Source: Tessaracoccus lapidicaptus
Lineage (GTDB): Bacteria; Actinomycetota; Actinomycetes; Propionibacteriales; Propionibacteriaceae
Reading direction: 5' to 3'
Assembly: GCF_001693815.1 (NCBI RefSeq)
Contig: NZ_MBQD01000022.1
Coordinates: forward strand, 1 to 64,000
Length of the DNA stretch: 64,000 nt
Shown: positions 25,333-33,789 of the stretch, piece by piece
Numbering within the stretch: the first letter of the stretch is position 1
Layout of the letters: each line of letters opens with the position of its first letter
The notes under the pieces: model-generated
Databases searched by the model: none
The model's input: only the letters and a program-made list of their open reading frames with translations
What the model was told of the DNA's origin: nothing
Translations under genes and position numbers: made by a program

Positions 25333-26906
25333 CGCACGATCTCCTCTTCAGGCTGGGGCAGGTGCTCGACGTCGAGCGTTCCGGCGAAGATCCAGTGGTC
25401 CAGGGCCGTCTGGCGCACCTGTTGGCCGTAGAGGATGGGCCACAGGCCGATCCAGCGGTGCTTGAGGAACAGGCGCAGCAGCCCGGAGGCCCGTTCGGCG
25501 TCGGCGACCTGTTCCGAGCAGGCGAGGCCCGCCGCGCGAGCCGCGCAGAAGCCTCCCTGACAGGGGCCCATGCCGAGGCGGAGCTGGCGGCGGAGGTCGT
25601 CGAGCGTGGCGTCGGGCTGCTCGTGGAGGGCCTTGACGAACATCGAGCGGTTCATGAGCTCGCACTCGCAGATGATCGGGTCGTCGAGGCGGTCCTCCTC
25701 GCGGTCCTCGAGCCGGTGCGTGACCGTGTAGAGGCGGCCGTCCCGGCTGCCGGGGACCACCTCGTCGGCCGTCGTGCACGGGCGATCCTCACCGAGCTGC
25801 TCGTTCATGGCGTCGACGATGTGCTCGGCCATCAGGCGGTAGGTCGTGAGCTTGCCGCCGCCGATGGTGAGCATGCCGAGGAGGCCGTCGCGCTTCGAGT
25901 GGTCGATGACGGCCATGCCGCGGCTCATGTGGCGGGTGTCCTCGACGGAGACGCGCTTGTCCTTGATCAGCGGGCGCGAGCCCGACCAGGCGTGCAGCGC
26001 CCGGGCCTTGCGGAAGCCGGGGATCATGGCCTCGCCGGCGTCGAGCATCTGCTGGACCTCGTTGCGGGGGATGGGCAGGTGGTCGGGGTCGGTCTCGTGG
26101 ACGTCGGTGGTGCCGATGATCGAGACGGTGTGGACGGGGACGAGGATGTCGCCGTCGGTGGGGTAGACGCAGCGGTTGATGACGGTGTTCACCAGGCGGT
26201 GGTTCATCGCGATCATGATCCCGCGGCCCGGCACGACCTCGACGGGGCTGGCGCCGGCCATCTCCGCGATCTGTCCGGCCCAGGGTCCGGCGCAGTTGAG
26301 GACGAAGGTGCAGTCGATGCGGACGTCCTCGCCGCCCTTCTCGTCGCGGCAGAGGACGGCGGCGACGCGGTCGCCGTCGCGCTCGATCTTGGTGACCCGG
26401 TGGTAGGTGAGGATCTTCGCGCGGTGCTCCATCGCGGAGCGGGCGGCGCCCCAGACGAGCTGCCAGCCGTCGACCGAGCCGTCGGCCACCTCGATGGCGC
26501 GCTGGATGTGCGGGTCGAGCCGCGGCTCGCGGCGCAGCGCCTCCTTGACGGAGATCTCGGTGGCGGGAACGCCGGTCGCCGCGGCGCCGGCGAGGAACTT
26601 GTCCGCGTAGGCCGGGTCGTCGCCGGCGAGGGTGACGAAGAAGCCGCCGGTGTCCTCGATCGCGCCCGGCTGGATCCGGCGCAGGATCGCGTTCTCCTCG
26701 GCGCATTCGGTGGCGGACCCGGGGTCGCTCACGACGTAGCGGCCGCCGGAGTGCAGCAGGCCGTGGAACCGGCCGGTGGTGCCCTGTCCGAGGTCGACCC
26801 GCTCCAGCAGGACGGCGCGGTACCCACGCATGGCGGCGTCTCGCACCACCCCCAGGCCGGTCGATCCGCCCCCGATGACCACGACGTCGGTGTCGAGACG
26901 CTTCAT
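25329..26906 (-). CDS. glpA: Anaerobic glycerol-3-phosphate dehydrogenase subunit A
   Basis: A 525-residue FAD enzyme oxidising sn-glycerol-3-phosphate to dihydroxyacetone phosphate. N-terminal FAD motif VVIGGGSTGLGVVRDAAMRG, substrate-side GRFHGLLHSGGRYV, and a C-terminal BFD-type 2Fe-2S domain (CECELMNR... GMGPCQGGFC, residues ~415-460) that separates GlpA from aerobic GlpD. The start has AAGGAGGGG upstream. First gene of glpABC; its leader lies opposite the TerC riboswitch region. Confidence 0.93.
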   Translation of the reverse strand: MKRLDTDVVVIGGGSTGLGVVRDAAMRGYRAVLLERVDLGQGTTGRFHGLLHSGGRYVVSDPGSATECAEENAILRRIQPGAIEDTGGFFVTLAGDDPAYADKFLAGAAATGVPATEISVKEALRREPRLDPHIQRAIEVADGSVDGWQLVWGAARSAMEHRAKILTYHRVTKIERDGDRVAAVLCRDEKGGEDVRIDCTFVLNCAGPWAGQIAEMAGASPVEVVPGRGIMIAMNHRLVNTVINRCVYPTDGDILVPVHTVSIIGTTDVHETDPDHLPIPRNEVQQMLDAGEAMIPGFRKARALHAWSGSRPLIKDKRVSVEDTRHMSRGMAVIDHSKRDGLLGMLTIGGGKLTTYRLMAEHIVDAMNEQLGEDRPCTTADEVVPGSRDGRLYTVTHRLEDREEDRLDDPIICECELMNRSMFVKALHEQPDATLDDLRRQLRLGMGPCQGGFCAARAAGLACSEQVADAERASGLLRLFLKHRWIGLWPILYGQQVRQTALDHWIFAGTLDVEHLPQPEEEIVR

Positions 26907-27049
26907 TGTGTCCCCTCCTTGGGCCTCAGCACGGTTCTACCACGATGCCCTGTCTCCGGCGCGACAAGCGGCCGCATTTGTGCAGGCGGTGGTCGGAGGG
27001 GGCGGCCCATTGTGCACGGCAGGGCGTGTATGCGAACTGCAATTCGTGG

Positions 27050-27079
27050 TTGACAGTTCGTGGGTGCGTGCTGTTCACT
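27050..27079 (+). promoter_or_regulatory. Promoter for the riboswitch-terC transcript
   Basis: TTGACA at 27050-27055 and a weak -10 (TTCACT, 27074-27079) 18 bases on. The predicted start near 27086 coincides with the first base of the riboswitch P1 stem region, which supports the assignment. Confidence 0.55.
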
Positions 27080-27085
27080 GGGACG

Positions 27086-27183
27086 CACGGAGGGGAGTAT
27101 CCCCCAGGCGCCTCGTCGTCACTACGGCCCGCGATCGGGCCCGGCGAGCCGGTCCTCAACGTGGGCCGGGAGAGACCTCCGAT
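27086..27183 (+). promoter_or_regulatory. yybP-ykoY (Mn2+) riboswitch upstream of the TerC gene
   Basis: The leader matches the actinobacterial yybP-ykoY pattern. A terminal P1 stem is formed by CGGAGG (27088-27093) and CCTCCG (27176-27181). The conserved GGGGAGTA-type element follows P1 (27092-27099), the CGTCGTCACTACGG stretch lies at 27114-27127, and paired GGCCC/GGGCC and CCGGC/GCCGG elements fill the middle. The class binds Mn2+ and switches on Mn exporters, and it sits 31 bases before a TerC-family gene, its commonest context. Assigned by eye; a covariance-model score would settle it. Confidence 0.8.
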
Positions 27184-27213
27184 CGGACTGATTCGATCGG
27201 AAAGGGACTCGTC

Positions 27214-28221
27214 ATGGACGTCTCCATCTGGATGTGGGCCGCGGTTGTCGGCGTCATCCTCGTCATGCTCGCCGTCGACCTCCTCGCCCACCGCGACGCC
27301 CACGTCATCCGCGTCCGGGAAGCCGCCGCGTGGAGCGCCGTGTGGGTCGCGCTCGGGGTCGGGTTCGGGACACTGCTGTGGTGGTGGCAGGGCCCTGAGA
27401 TCGGGCAGCAGTACTTCGCCGGCTACCTCATTGAGAAGTCGTTGGCTGTCGACAACGTGTTCGTCTGGGCCGTCATCTTCAGCTACTTCGCCGTGCCGCC
27501 GAAGTTCCAGCACCGGGTGCTGTTCCTCGGCGTGCTCGGGGCGCTGGTGCTGCGCGGGGCATTCATCGCCGTCGGCGCGGTCCTGATCGAGAACTTCTCG
27601 TGGATCCTCTACGTGTTCGCCGCCTTCCTGCTCTACACCGGCTGGCGCATGATCCGGCAGCGCGACGAGCACCTCGACCCCGAGCAGTCGGCGGTGCTGC
27701 GGCTGTTCCGGCGATTCGTCCCCATGACCGACGCCTACTACGGCCAGCGCTTCCTCGTGCGGAGGGGCGGCGTGCTGCTCGCCACCCCGCTGCTGGCGGT
27801 GCTGGTGCTCATCGAGGCCACCGACGTCGTGTTCGCCGTCGACTCCATCCCGGCGATCTTCGCCGTCACCAGCGAGCCGTTCATCGTGTTCACGGCCAAC
27901 GCGTTCGCGATCCTCGGCCTGAGGGCCATGTACTTCCTGCTGGCCGACCTCATGCACCGGTTCGTGTACCTGAAGATCGGCCTGGCGCTGGTTCTCATCT
28001 GGGTCGGCATCAAGATGGCGCTCAAGATCGACGTGGTCTACATCCCGACGGCGATCTCGCTGGCGGTGATCGCGACGATCCTGACCGTGTCGGTGGTCGC
28101 GAGCCTGCGCGCGACGCGGGGAGCGGCCGGGCCTGCGCCCGCCGTCGAGGGGGCCGGGCCGTTCCGCATGGCGACGGAGGAGGAGCTCGCCGAGGCGGGA
28201 CCGGTGCTGTCGCGGCGGTGA
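27214..28221 (+). CDS. TerC/Alx-family membrane protein, probable manganese exporter
   Basis: A 335-residue membrane protein with about nine helices. Acidic residues in helices are typical: EKSLAVDNVFVW (residues ~77-88) and EATDVVFAVDSIPAIFAVTSEPFIVF (~203-228). TerC proteins of this type (Alx, MeeF/MeeY) export Mn2+, partly to metallate secreted proteins. I take the ATG at 27214 (MDVSIWMW) following GGAAAGGG; the longer open frame upstream runs through the riboswitch. The riboswitch strongly supports Mn2+ as the physiological signal. A hairpin terminator follows at 28234-28260. Confidence 0.88.
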   Translation: MDVSIWMWAAVVGVILVMLAVDLLAHRDAHVIRVREAAAWSAVWVALGVGFGTLLWWWQGPEIGQQYFAGYLIEKSLAVDNVFVWAVIFSYFAVPPKFQHRVLFLGVLGALVLRGAFIAVGAVLIENFSWILYVFAAFLLYTGWRMIRQRDEHLDPEQSAVLRLFRRFVPMTDAYYGQRFLVRRGGVLLATPLLAVLVLIEATDVVFAVDSIPAIFAVTSEPFIVFTANAFAILGLRAMYFLLADLMHRFVYLKIGLALVLIWVGIKMALKIDVVYIPTAISLAVIATILTVSVVASLRATRGAAGPAPAVEGAGPFRMATEEELAEAGPVLSRR

Positions 28222-28233
28222 CGCTGGGTTGGT

Positions 28234-28260
28234 GGTTTCCCCGACGCCGTCGGGGAAACC
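28234..28260 (+). terminator. Hairpin after the TerC gene
   Basis: A perfect 12-bp stem GGTTTCCCCGAC / GTCGGGGAAACC with a GCC loop, starting 12 bases after the TerC stop codon and followed by TTGCC. Confidence 0.85.
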
Positions 28261-28277
28261 TTGCCGGCCGCCGGGAA

Positions 28278-28291
28278 AAGTGATATCACTT
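28278..28291 (+). promoter_or_regulatory. Palindromic operator upstream of the SPFH/Arc pair
   Basis: AAGTGATATCACTT is a perfect 14-bp palindrome in an otherwise GC-rich leader, overlapping the likely -10 region (TTGCCG at 28261-28266 with TATCAC at 28284-28289). The second gene of the operon encodes an Arc-type ribbon-helix-helix protein, the obvious candidate binder, so the operon is probably autoregulated. Confidence 0.6.
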
Positions 28292-28323
28292 AGCTATCGA
28301 ATTCTCGCGGAAGGACGCGCACC

Positions 28324-29310
28324 ATGACCACCCCCCACCTCCCCGATCCCACAACCGATCTCGAGGGTGACTCCGTCGGAGGCGCCCCCTCGGGCCGCCC
28401 CGTGGGCCGCGAAGGTGCCCGCGTCGACATCGAGGAGAAGAAGGCCTGGTACATCGACGGCATCCTCGCGTTCTTCGTCGCCCTCGTCATCACCGGCCTG
28501 TCCGCCTGGCAGGGCGTGCTGGCGGGCATCCAGCTCGAGAACAACGACGGCGGCGGCATGCGGATGTTCCTGTCCATGCTCGCGTTCCTGCTCGCCATGG
28601 TCATGTTCTCGTCGCTGACCATCATCAGCCCCGGAGACACCAAGGTCATCCAGTTCTTCGGCCGCTACATCGGCACCATCCGCCGCGCCGGCCTGCTCAT
28701 GACCGTGCCCTTCACCACCAAGAAGAAGGTCTCGGTCAAGGTCCGCAACTTCGAGACCAATGAGCTCAAGGTCAACGACGCAGACGGCAACCCGGTCAAC
28801 ATCGCCGCGATCGTCGTGTGGCAGGTCGCCGACACCGCGAAGTCCGTGTTCGCCGTCGAGCAGTACGACGAGTTCGTCGCGGTGCAGTCCGAATCCGCGC
28901 TGCGGCACGTCGCCACCAGCCACCCCTACGACTACGCCGGCCCCGGCGAGGAGAGCCTCCGTGGCTCCACCGAGCTCGTGGCCCAGGAACTGGCCGACGA
29001 GGTGGCGGCCCGCATCGCGATCGCCGGCCTCGAGGTGGTCGAGACCCGCATCTCGTCGCTCGCGTACGCGCCGGAGATCGCCCAGGCGATGCTGCAGCGC
29101 CAGCAGGCCTCCGCGATCATCGCAGCCCGCGAGAAGATCGTCGAGGGCGCGGTGTCCATGGTCGAGAACGCGCTCGAGCGCCTCGAACAGCACGACGTCG
29201 TCACCCTCGACGAGGAGCGCAAGGCTGCAATGGTGTCGAACCTGCTCGTGGTCCTGACCAGCGAGTCACGGGTCACGCCCGTGGTCAACACCGGCTCGCT
29301 GTACACCTGA
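28324..29310 (+). CDS. SPFH / Band-7 domain membrane protein
   Basis: A 328-residue protein with two hydrophobic segments (residues ~46-66 and ~80-100) then an SPFH/prohibitin domain (~102-260) containing [21 protein letters not shown] and [28 protein letters not shown], and a helical C-terminal stretch (~255-300, [32 protein letters not shown]) that probably oligomerises. Such proteins form membrane microdomain scaffolds. GGAAGGA precedes the ATG. It is followed three bases later by a small Arc-type protein, a conserved pairing whose purpose is not known. Confidence 0.88.
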   Translation: MTTPHLPDPTTDLEGDSVGGAPSGRPVGREGARVDIEEKKAWYIDGILAFFVALVITGLSAWQGVLAGIQLENNDGGGMRMFLSMLAFLLAMVMFSSLTIISPGDTKVIQFFGRYIGTIRRAGLLMTVPFTTKKKVSVKVRNFETNELKVNDADGNPVNIAAIVVWQVADTAKSVFAVEQYDEFVAVQSESALRHVATSHPYDYAGPGEESLRGSTELVAQELADEVAARIAIAGLEVVETRISSLAYAPEIAQAMLQRQQASAIIAAREKIVEGAVSMVENALERLEQHDVVTLDEERKAAMVSNLLVVLTSESRVTPVVNTGSLYT

Positions 29311-29313
29311 GCC

Positions 29314-29508
29314 ATGGCCGAGCGTAAGGCGGTGCTGCTGCGGCTGGACCCCGCCGTCCACGACGCGTTGGCCCGCTGGGCCGCCGACGACATGCGCTCG
29401 GTCAACGCCCAGATCGAGCTGCTGCTGCGCGACGCGCTGAAGCAGGCGGGCCGGTCGCCGAAGGGCGCCGGCCCGCTCCCTCAGCGGGGCCGGCCACCCA
29501 AGGAGTGA
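29314..29508 (+). CDS. Arc-type ribbon-helix-helix protein
   Basis: A 64-residue protein with the ribbon-helix-helix pattern: beta strand [19 protein letters not shown], then [20 protein letters not shown]. The basic Pro/Gly tail ([17 protein letters not shown]) may add DNA contacts. Annotation pipelines often call such proteins HicB-like antitoxins, but no toxin gene is present and the partner is an SPFH scaffold. It likely binds the palindrome 28278-28291 as a dimer of dimers. Confidence 0.8.
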   Translation: MAERKAVLLRLDPAVHDALARWAADDMRSVNAQIELLLRDALKQAGRSPKGAGPLPQRGRPPKE

Positions 29509-29518
29509 CCGACGAGGC

Positions 29519-30436
29519 TCACCGAGCCGACGTCACCCCGTGCGCGGCGAGCAGGTCTGCCACGGCGTCCGGCGGCGTGAGCACGGCCTGCGTGATCACC
29601 GCCCTGTCGCAGCGGAGTACCAGCGCCCCGAAGCTGGGCGGTGCGGTCGCCTCCGGGGTGCGGATCTCGTAGGACGTGATCCTCCGGAACGGGACCCGGG
29701 TCACGTTGTAGCCGTAGTTGGGGCGGCGGAAGAGCGCCTCGGCGGCCCGGGTGCGGTCGATGATCACCAGGTCCCTCGACGACGCGAGGATCATGGCCCC
29801 GGCGGAGCGGCGCCGGCGCCCTCGCTCGTTGAGGCACGGCTGACCGGGCTCGTCGACGTAGACCGGCTGGACGCGGTCCGCGGCCCCCGAGTTGAGCGCC
29901 AGGACGAGCGAGCCGAAGAAGTGGTTGCGTGGCTGCGCCGCCGGCGGGGTCGCCGCACGGGCCGGCGGCGTGGCATCGCCGTCGCCCCCGGACAGGACGT
30001 AGCGATCCACCTCCGCGATGGTCGGGTGCGACACCGCGTTGTACTCGATCTCCATCGCGCCCCCGTCGGCCAGCAACAGCGTCCATCGGGCCACGAGCAG
30101 GTTCGTGTGCATGATGGTCGCCACGACGTCCCGCCGCGACGCCTCGCGGCTGCTGACGTCGCTGTCGCCGAGCGCTGCCCGCAGCACGCGCACCGTGTCC
30201 GGGAACACCGCGATCACCGACTCGTACAGGTCCATTCCGGGTTTGATCTTCGCCCGGTCGATGGGGCGGGGCACCTTGAGGAGGTGGCGCGCGCCCTCCA
30301 GCTCCGGCCACCAGGGGTGGAACCGACGGGGGAGGTCGGCCGGGTCGGTGACCTCGAGGATCCACGGCCCGAACGTGTCATACTCGCGCAGATCGTCGGG
30401 GTCCGCCGCCGCTCGCCATTGAGGAATCTTGGCCAT
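29519..30436 (-). CDS. Unknown protein, possible PH-like membrane-associated domain
   Basis: A 305-residue protein (ATG at 30436 after a tandem ATG) of no family I can name with confidence. It is soluble by composition, with an N-terminal mixed region, a Pro/Ala-rich break near residues 160-178, and a C-terminal beta-rich part (SAGAMILASSRDLVIIDRTRAAEALFRRPNYGYNVTRVPFRRITSYEIRTP) that resembles bacterial PH-like repeats. It is convergent with the SPFH/Arc operon and upstream of no obvious partner. Confidence 0.6.
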   Translation of the reverse strand: MAKIPQWRAAADPDDLREYDTFGPWILEVTDPADLPRRFHPWWPELEGARHLLKVPRPIDRAKIKPGMDLYESVIAVFPDTVRVLRAALGDSDVSSREASRRDVVATIMHTNLLVARWTLLLADGGAMEIEYNAVSHPTIAEVDRYVLSGGDGDATPPARAATPPAAQPRNHFFGSLVLALNSGAADRVQPVYVDEPGQPCLNERGRRRRSAGAMILASSRDLVIIDRTRAAEALFRRPNYGYNVTRVPFRRITSYEIRTPEATAPPSFGALVLRCDRAVITQAVLTPPDAVADLLAAHGVTSAR

Positions 30437-30544
30437 CATCAGGCTCCCATGTGCGCGACGGTGAGGTCGTCGTCGGCCCGTCCCTGAGGCGCAGTACCCA
30501 CCCGATTCTACCGTCGCGGCGCACGGGGGGACACCTCCGATCGG

Positions 30545-32332
30545 TCAGGCGTCCTGGCTGTAGATGAGGACCGAGTAGGGCGCGATCGAGATGTTCGCGT
30601 GCGCTCCCATGCCGTCCTCACCGGTGTCGTCGTGGGCCGTCGCATCGAAGCTGTCGAAGTCGCCGAACAACGAGCTGTAGAGCCTGGCGTCGCTGTTGAA
30701 GCGCAGCTTCCACAAGCCGCCGTGCGGCATGCCGACCCGGTAGTCGGTGTAGGTCTCCGTGCTGAGGTTGACCACCACGACGACGTCATCGCCGGCCCCG
30801 TGGTCCAGCCACCGCTGGAACACGATCACGTTGTCGGCCTCGTTGACGTGATAGATGTTCAGCCCGCGGCCCGTCAGGCCCCGCGTCACCCCGCCGCGGT
30901 TCAGGCGCAGGTCGATGAGGTCCTTGTACAGCTTCGTGATGCCGCGGAACCGCTCGATCCGGTCCCAGTCCAGGGGGTCGTCGTCGGAGAACCATCCGCC
31001 CTCGAGGGCCTCTTGCCCCTGGAAGATCATCGGGATGCCGGGACTCGTCATCACCAGCGCCCCGCCGACGGTGGAGCGCTTCTGCGCGAACCATCCGTCG
31101 GCATTGCCCGGGTCGATCTCGTGCGGCACGCGCGCGGATCCGTTGGCCACCTCGTCGTGCGACTCGGTGTAGACGACCCGGCGGAACGGGTCGCCGTCGT
31201 AGTTGTGCGCGATGGCATCCGCGATCGAGGCGAGGGAGCGCTCCTCGTCCGTCATCGCTGTGATGGCGTGCCGGACGGGGTGCACGAACTCCGCGTCCCA
31301 CTGCGCGTGGAACCCGGCGCCGAAGTCCTCCGTACCGACGATGCGGTCGTGGCCGTGCAGATCCTCCGCGATCGAGATGCGGCCCGGGTACTCACTCCGC
31401 ATCGAATCGGTGATCCAGCGCATCAGGCCAAAGCCCTCCTCGAGCTCGAACCCGCCGCCGGAGACCGAGCGCATGTAGGGCGTCATGTCGAGGCGCAGAC
31501 CGTCGACGTGGTACTCGCGCAGCCACATCATCGCGTTGTCGTGGATGAAGCGGCGCACCTCCTCGCGGCCGTAGTCCGGGCGCGTGTCGCCCCAGGGGGT
31601 CGCTGAGCGGTCGTCGTTGTAGAAGTAGATCCCGCCCTTGCCGTTGTCGCTCCAGCCGTCGAACTGCCAGAGATCCAGGTCCGAGGGGCCGAAATGGTTG
31701 TAGACGACGTCGAGGATGACCGCGAAGCCCTCGGCGTGGGCCGTCTTGATGAGCGTCTTGAACGCGTCGGGCCCGCCGTAGGCGCTCTCGACCGCGAAGA
31801 TGTGGGCCGGGTTGTAACCCCACGACTGGTCGCCGGCGAACTCCGCCACCGGCATGATCTGGAGCGCGTTGACGCCCAGCCCCTTGAGGTAGTCGAGCTG
31901 GTCGATGACGTCGTGGAAGCCGCCGACACCCTCGCCGTCGGGGTTGAACGAGCCCACATGCATCTCGTAGATGACCAACTCGTGGTGCGGGGGGCAGTGG
32001 GCGGAGTCGCCCTCCCAGTCGAACGCGGCGTGGTCGTAGATCACGCCGTTGCCGACCGAATTGGTCACCTGCATCGCGTAGGGGTCGATCCGGTCGAGCA
32101 CCTGGTCGCCGTTGGTGAGGTGGAACTTGTATTCGTGGCCCGGCGTCGCGCCCTCGACGACGCCGTACCAGTAGCCGTGACCTTCGTCGTCGAGGGGGTT
32201 GGCCTCGCTCGACCACTCGTTGAAGTCGCCCATCACGGACACACTGTCGGCGTGCGGCGCCCAGACGCGGAACGCGACCCCGCCGTCGGTGATGATCGCG
32301 CCCATTCCTGCCAGGGTCTCGTGCTCGGCCAT
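30545..32332 (-). CDS. GH13 family enzyme, short 1,4-alpha-glucan branching-enzyme-like
   Basis: A 595-residue GH13 protein: CBM48-like N-terminal domain (residues ~8-100, FRVWAPHADSVSVMGDFNEW), a catalytic barrel (~110-480) with DVVYNHFG, nucleophile Asp in DGLRLDMTPY, acid/base Glu in ISIAEDLHG and third acid in YTESHDEVANG, then a C-terminal beta domain. The order and YTESHDE motif fit branching enzymes acting on glycogen, but at about 600 residues it is shorter than classical GlgB and lacks the usual neighbours, so the exact specificity is open. No signal peptide. Confidence 0.82.
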   Translation of the reverse strand: MAEHETLAGMGAIITDGGVAFRVWAPHADSVSVMGDFNEWSSEANPLDDEGHGYWYGVVEGATPGHEYKFHLTNGDQVLDRIDPYAMQVTNSVGNGVIYDHAAFDWEGDSAHCPPHHELVIYEMHVGSFNPDGEGVGGFHDVIDQLDYLKGLGVNALQIMPVAEFAGDQSWGYNPAHIFAVESAYGGPDAFKTLIKTAHAEGFAVILDVVYNHFGPSDLDLWQFDGWSDNGKGGIYFYNDDRSATPWGDTRPDYGREEVRRFIHDNAMMWLREYHVDGLRLDMTPYMRSVSGGGFELEEGFGLMRWITDSMRSEYPGRISIAEDLHGHDRIVGTEDFGAGFHAQWDAEFVHPVRHAITAMTDEERSLASIADAIAHNYDGDPFRRVVYTESHDEVANGSARVPHEIDPGNADGWFAQKRSTVGGALVMTSPGIPMIFQGQEALEGGWFSDDDPLDWDRIERFRGITKLYKDLIDLRLNRGGVTRGLTGRGLNIYHVNEADNVIVFQRWLDHGAGDDVVVVVNLSTETYTDYRVGMPHGGLWKLRFNSDARLYSSLFGDFDSFDATAHDDTGEDGMGAHANISIAPYSVLIYSQDA

Positions 32333-32444
32333 GTGCCCCCTCCTCGATCCGTCGCCGGGACTTCACCCCGACGATCAGAGTGTGCCCGATACGGCTCTGC
32401 ACGCGCTGCCCAACGCCTCGCAACATGGGTCTGACTGGGGCTGT

Positions 32445-32469
32445 GTTTCGGATCCGGGGGCCCGGGTAT
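32445..32469 (+). promoter_or_regulatory. Sigma-B-type promoter of the three-gene stress/envelope operon
   Basis: GTTT at 32445-32448 and GGGTAT at 32464-32469 with a 15-base spacer match the general-stress sigma factor consensus of Actinobacteria (GTTT-N13-17-GGGTAT). The next gene starts 55 bases downstream behind GTAGGGAGGAAG. The downstream genes are of types often induced by stress, which fits. Confidence 0.7.
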
Positions 32470-32524
32470 CGAGCTGATAAGGGCAAGCGCCCTCGACGAT
32501 CAATCGAATGTAGGGAGGAAGACC

Positions 32525-33325
32525 ATGGCGTACCCGAATGAGACGCCCTTCCAGGGAACTGGCGGGACGAACGAATACGGTGCACCCCAGGTGACGACCC
32601 CGGTGCCGGCGACCCCGCCGGCTGACGCGTGGACCACCCAGTCCCGGAGCGATTCGACCACCGATACAGCCAAGGACGTCGCGGCTCACACTGGCGACCG
32701 CGCCAAGGAGGCGGCCGGGACCGTCAAGGATGAGGCCGGCGCAGTCGCCGGGACGGCCAAGGAGGCGGGCGGACACGTCGTCGAGACGGCCAAGCAGGAG
32801 GCCGCCGTCGTGCTGGAGGAGGCCAAGTTCCAGGGCCGCCGTCTGCTCGACGAGTCCGTCAGCGAGCTGCGCACCCAGGCCGGCGCCGGACAGCACAAGG
32901 TGGCCGCGCTGGCCCGCGAGCTCGGCTCCGAACTCAAGACCATCTCCGACGCCGATCCCGACGGCATGCTGAGCGACTACGTGGACCGCGCCCAGCGGTT
33001 CACCGACGACGCGGCGCAGTGGCTCGACAGCCGGGGCCCGGACGAGCTCATGGCCGAGGTGCGGCGCTACGCGGCCCGCAAGCCGTGGCAGTTCCTGGCG
33101 ATCTCGGCCGGTGTCGGTTTCGTCGGTGCCCGCCTGCTGCGCGGGCTGAAGGACGCCGAGTCCGACGACACGAACCCCACCGCGCCGTCGACGCCGCGCT
33201 ACGACCCCAGCCCGGTCGCGCGCCGTCAGTCCGTGGTGCCCGAGGGCACGTTCATCGAGCCCGAGTCCCGGTATGAGGGCCTCACGGCCGAAGGCGTCGA
33301 CCCCTGGCGGCAGGAGCAGCGATGA
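32525..33325 (+). CDS. Low-complexity helical envelope protein (LEA/YqjD-like)
   Basis: A 266-residue protein. Residues ~40-110 are Ala/Glu/Lys-rich repeats (DTAKDVAAHTGDRAKEAAGTVKDEAG, AGTAKEAGGHVVETAKQEA) resembling late-embryogenesis-type or ElaB/YqjD amphipathic helices. Near residues 185-205 is a short hydrophobic stretch (KPWQFLAISAGVGFVGARLL) as in YqjD-type membrane tails, followed by an acidic, Pro-rich end. It heads an operon with a holin-like protein and a DUF3618 protein, overlapping the next gene by four bases. Confidence 0.75.
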   Translation: MAYPNETPFQGTGGTNEYGAPQVTTPVPATPPADAWTTQSRSDSTTDTAKDVAAHTGDRAKEAAGTVKDEAGAVAGTAKEAGGHVVETAKQEAAVVLEEAKFQGRRLLDESVSELRTQAGAGQHKVAALARELGSELKTISDADPDGMLSDYVDRAQRFTDDAAQWLDSRGPDELMAEVRRYAARKPWQFLAISAGVGFVGARLLRGLKDAESDDTNPTAPSTPRYDPSPVARRQSVVPEGTFIEPESRYEGLTAEGVDPWRQEQR

Positions 33326-33789
33326 CGTCGCCCTACATCGACCCCACTGAGGTCGACAAGGAGGCGAGCTACGCCCGATACAAGGCCGAAGACCGGTCCT
33401 TGGGCGAGATCGCCGGCGACCTCATCGACAACGCGACGACGCTGATCCGCCAAGAGGTGGAACTGGCGAAGGTCGAGGCCAAGCAGTCCGCCGCCAAGGC
33501 GGGTAAGGGCGCGGGCCTCGTCGCCGGCGCCGGCGTCACCGCACTGCTCGGCCTCATCGCGCTCACCCTGGGCCTCTGGTGGGGGCTCGCCGTCCTGCTC
33601 GGGACGCGCGAGGACCCGGCCCTCGGGTGGAGCGGCGTGATCGTGGCCGTCATCTGGTTCGCGGTCGCGGCGGTCCTCGCCGTCGCGGGCAAGAACGAGT
33701 TCGCCAAGATGCGCGGCCTCCAGGAGACCGCGTCCACCGTCAAGAAGATCCCGAACGCCGCCACCGGCCATGAGGAGAAGAACCGATGA
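33322..33789 (+). CDS. Phage-holin-family (Actinobacteria type) membrane protein
   Basis: A 155-residue protein with two membrane helices (about residues 68-95 and 105-125) preceded by the typical LGEIAGDLIDNATTLIRQEVELAKVEAKQSAAKAGKGAGL. The family is named after phage holins but is chromosomal in Actinobacteria and is thought to act in the envelope, not in lysis. It overlaps both neighbours by four bases, indicating a tightly coupled operon. Confidence 0.85.
   Translation: MTSPYIDPTEVDKEASYARYKAEDRSLGEIAGDLIDNATTLIRQEVELAKVEAKQSAAKAGKGAGLVAGAGVTALLGLIALTLGLWWGLAVLLGTREDPALGWSGVIVAVIWFAVAAVLAVAGKNEFAKMRGLQETASTVKKIPNAATGHEEKNR

Noticed and set aside
26776..27213. N-terminal extension of the TerC gene
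   Set aside because: The in-frame upstream region runs through the promoter and riboswitch; the ATG at 27214 has its own ribosome site.
28324..29508. Toxin-antitoxin module
   Set aside because: The small protein is Arc-like, but its partner is an SPFH scaffold with no toxin fold.
33322..33789. Prophage lysis gene (holin)
   Set aside because: No other phage gene is near; this holin-family type is a chromosomal actinobacterial membrane protein in a stress operon.
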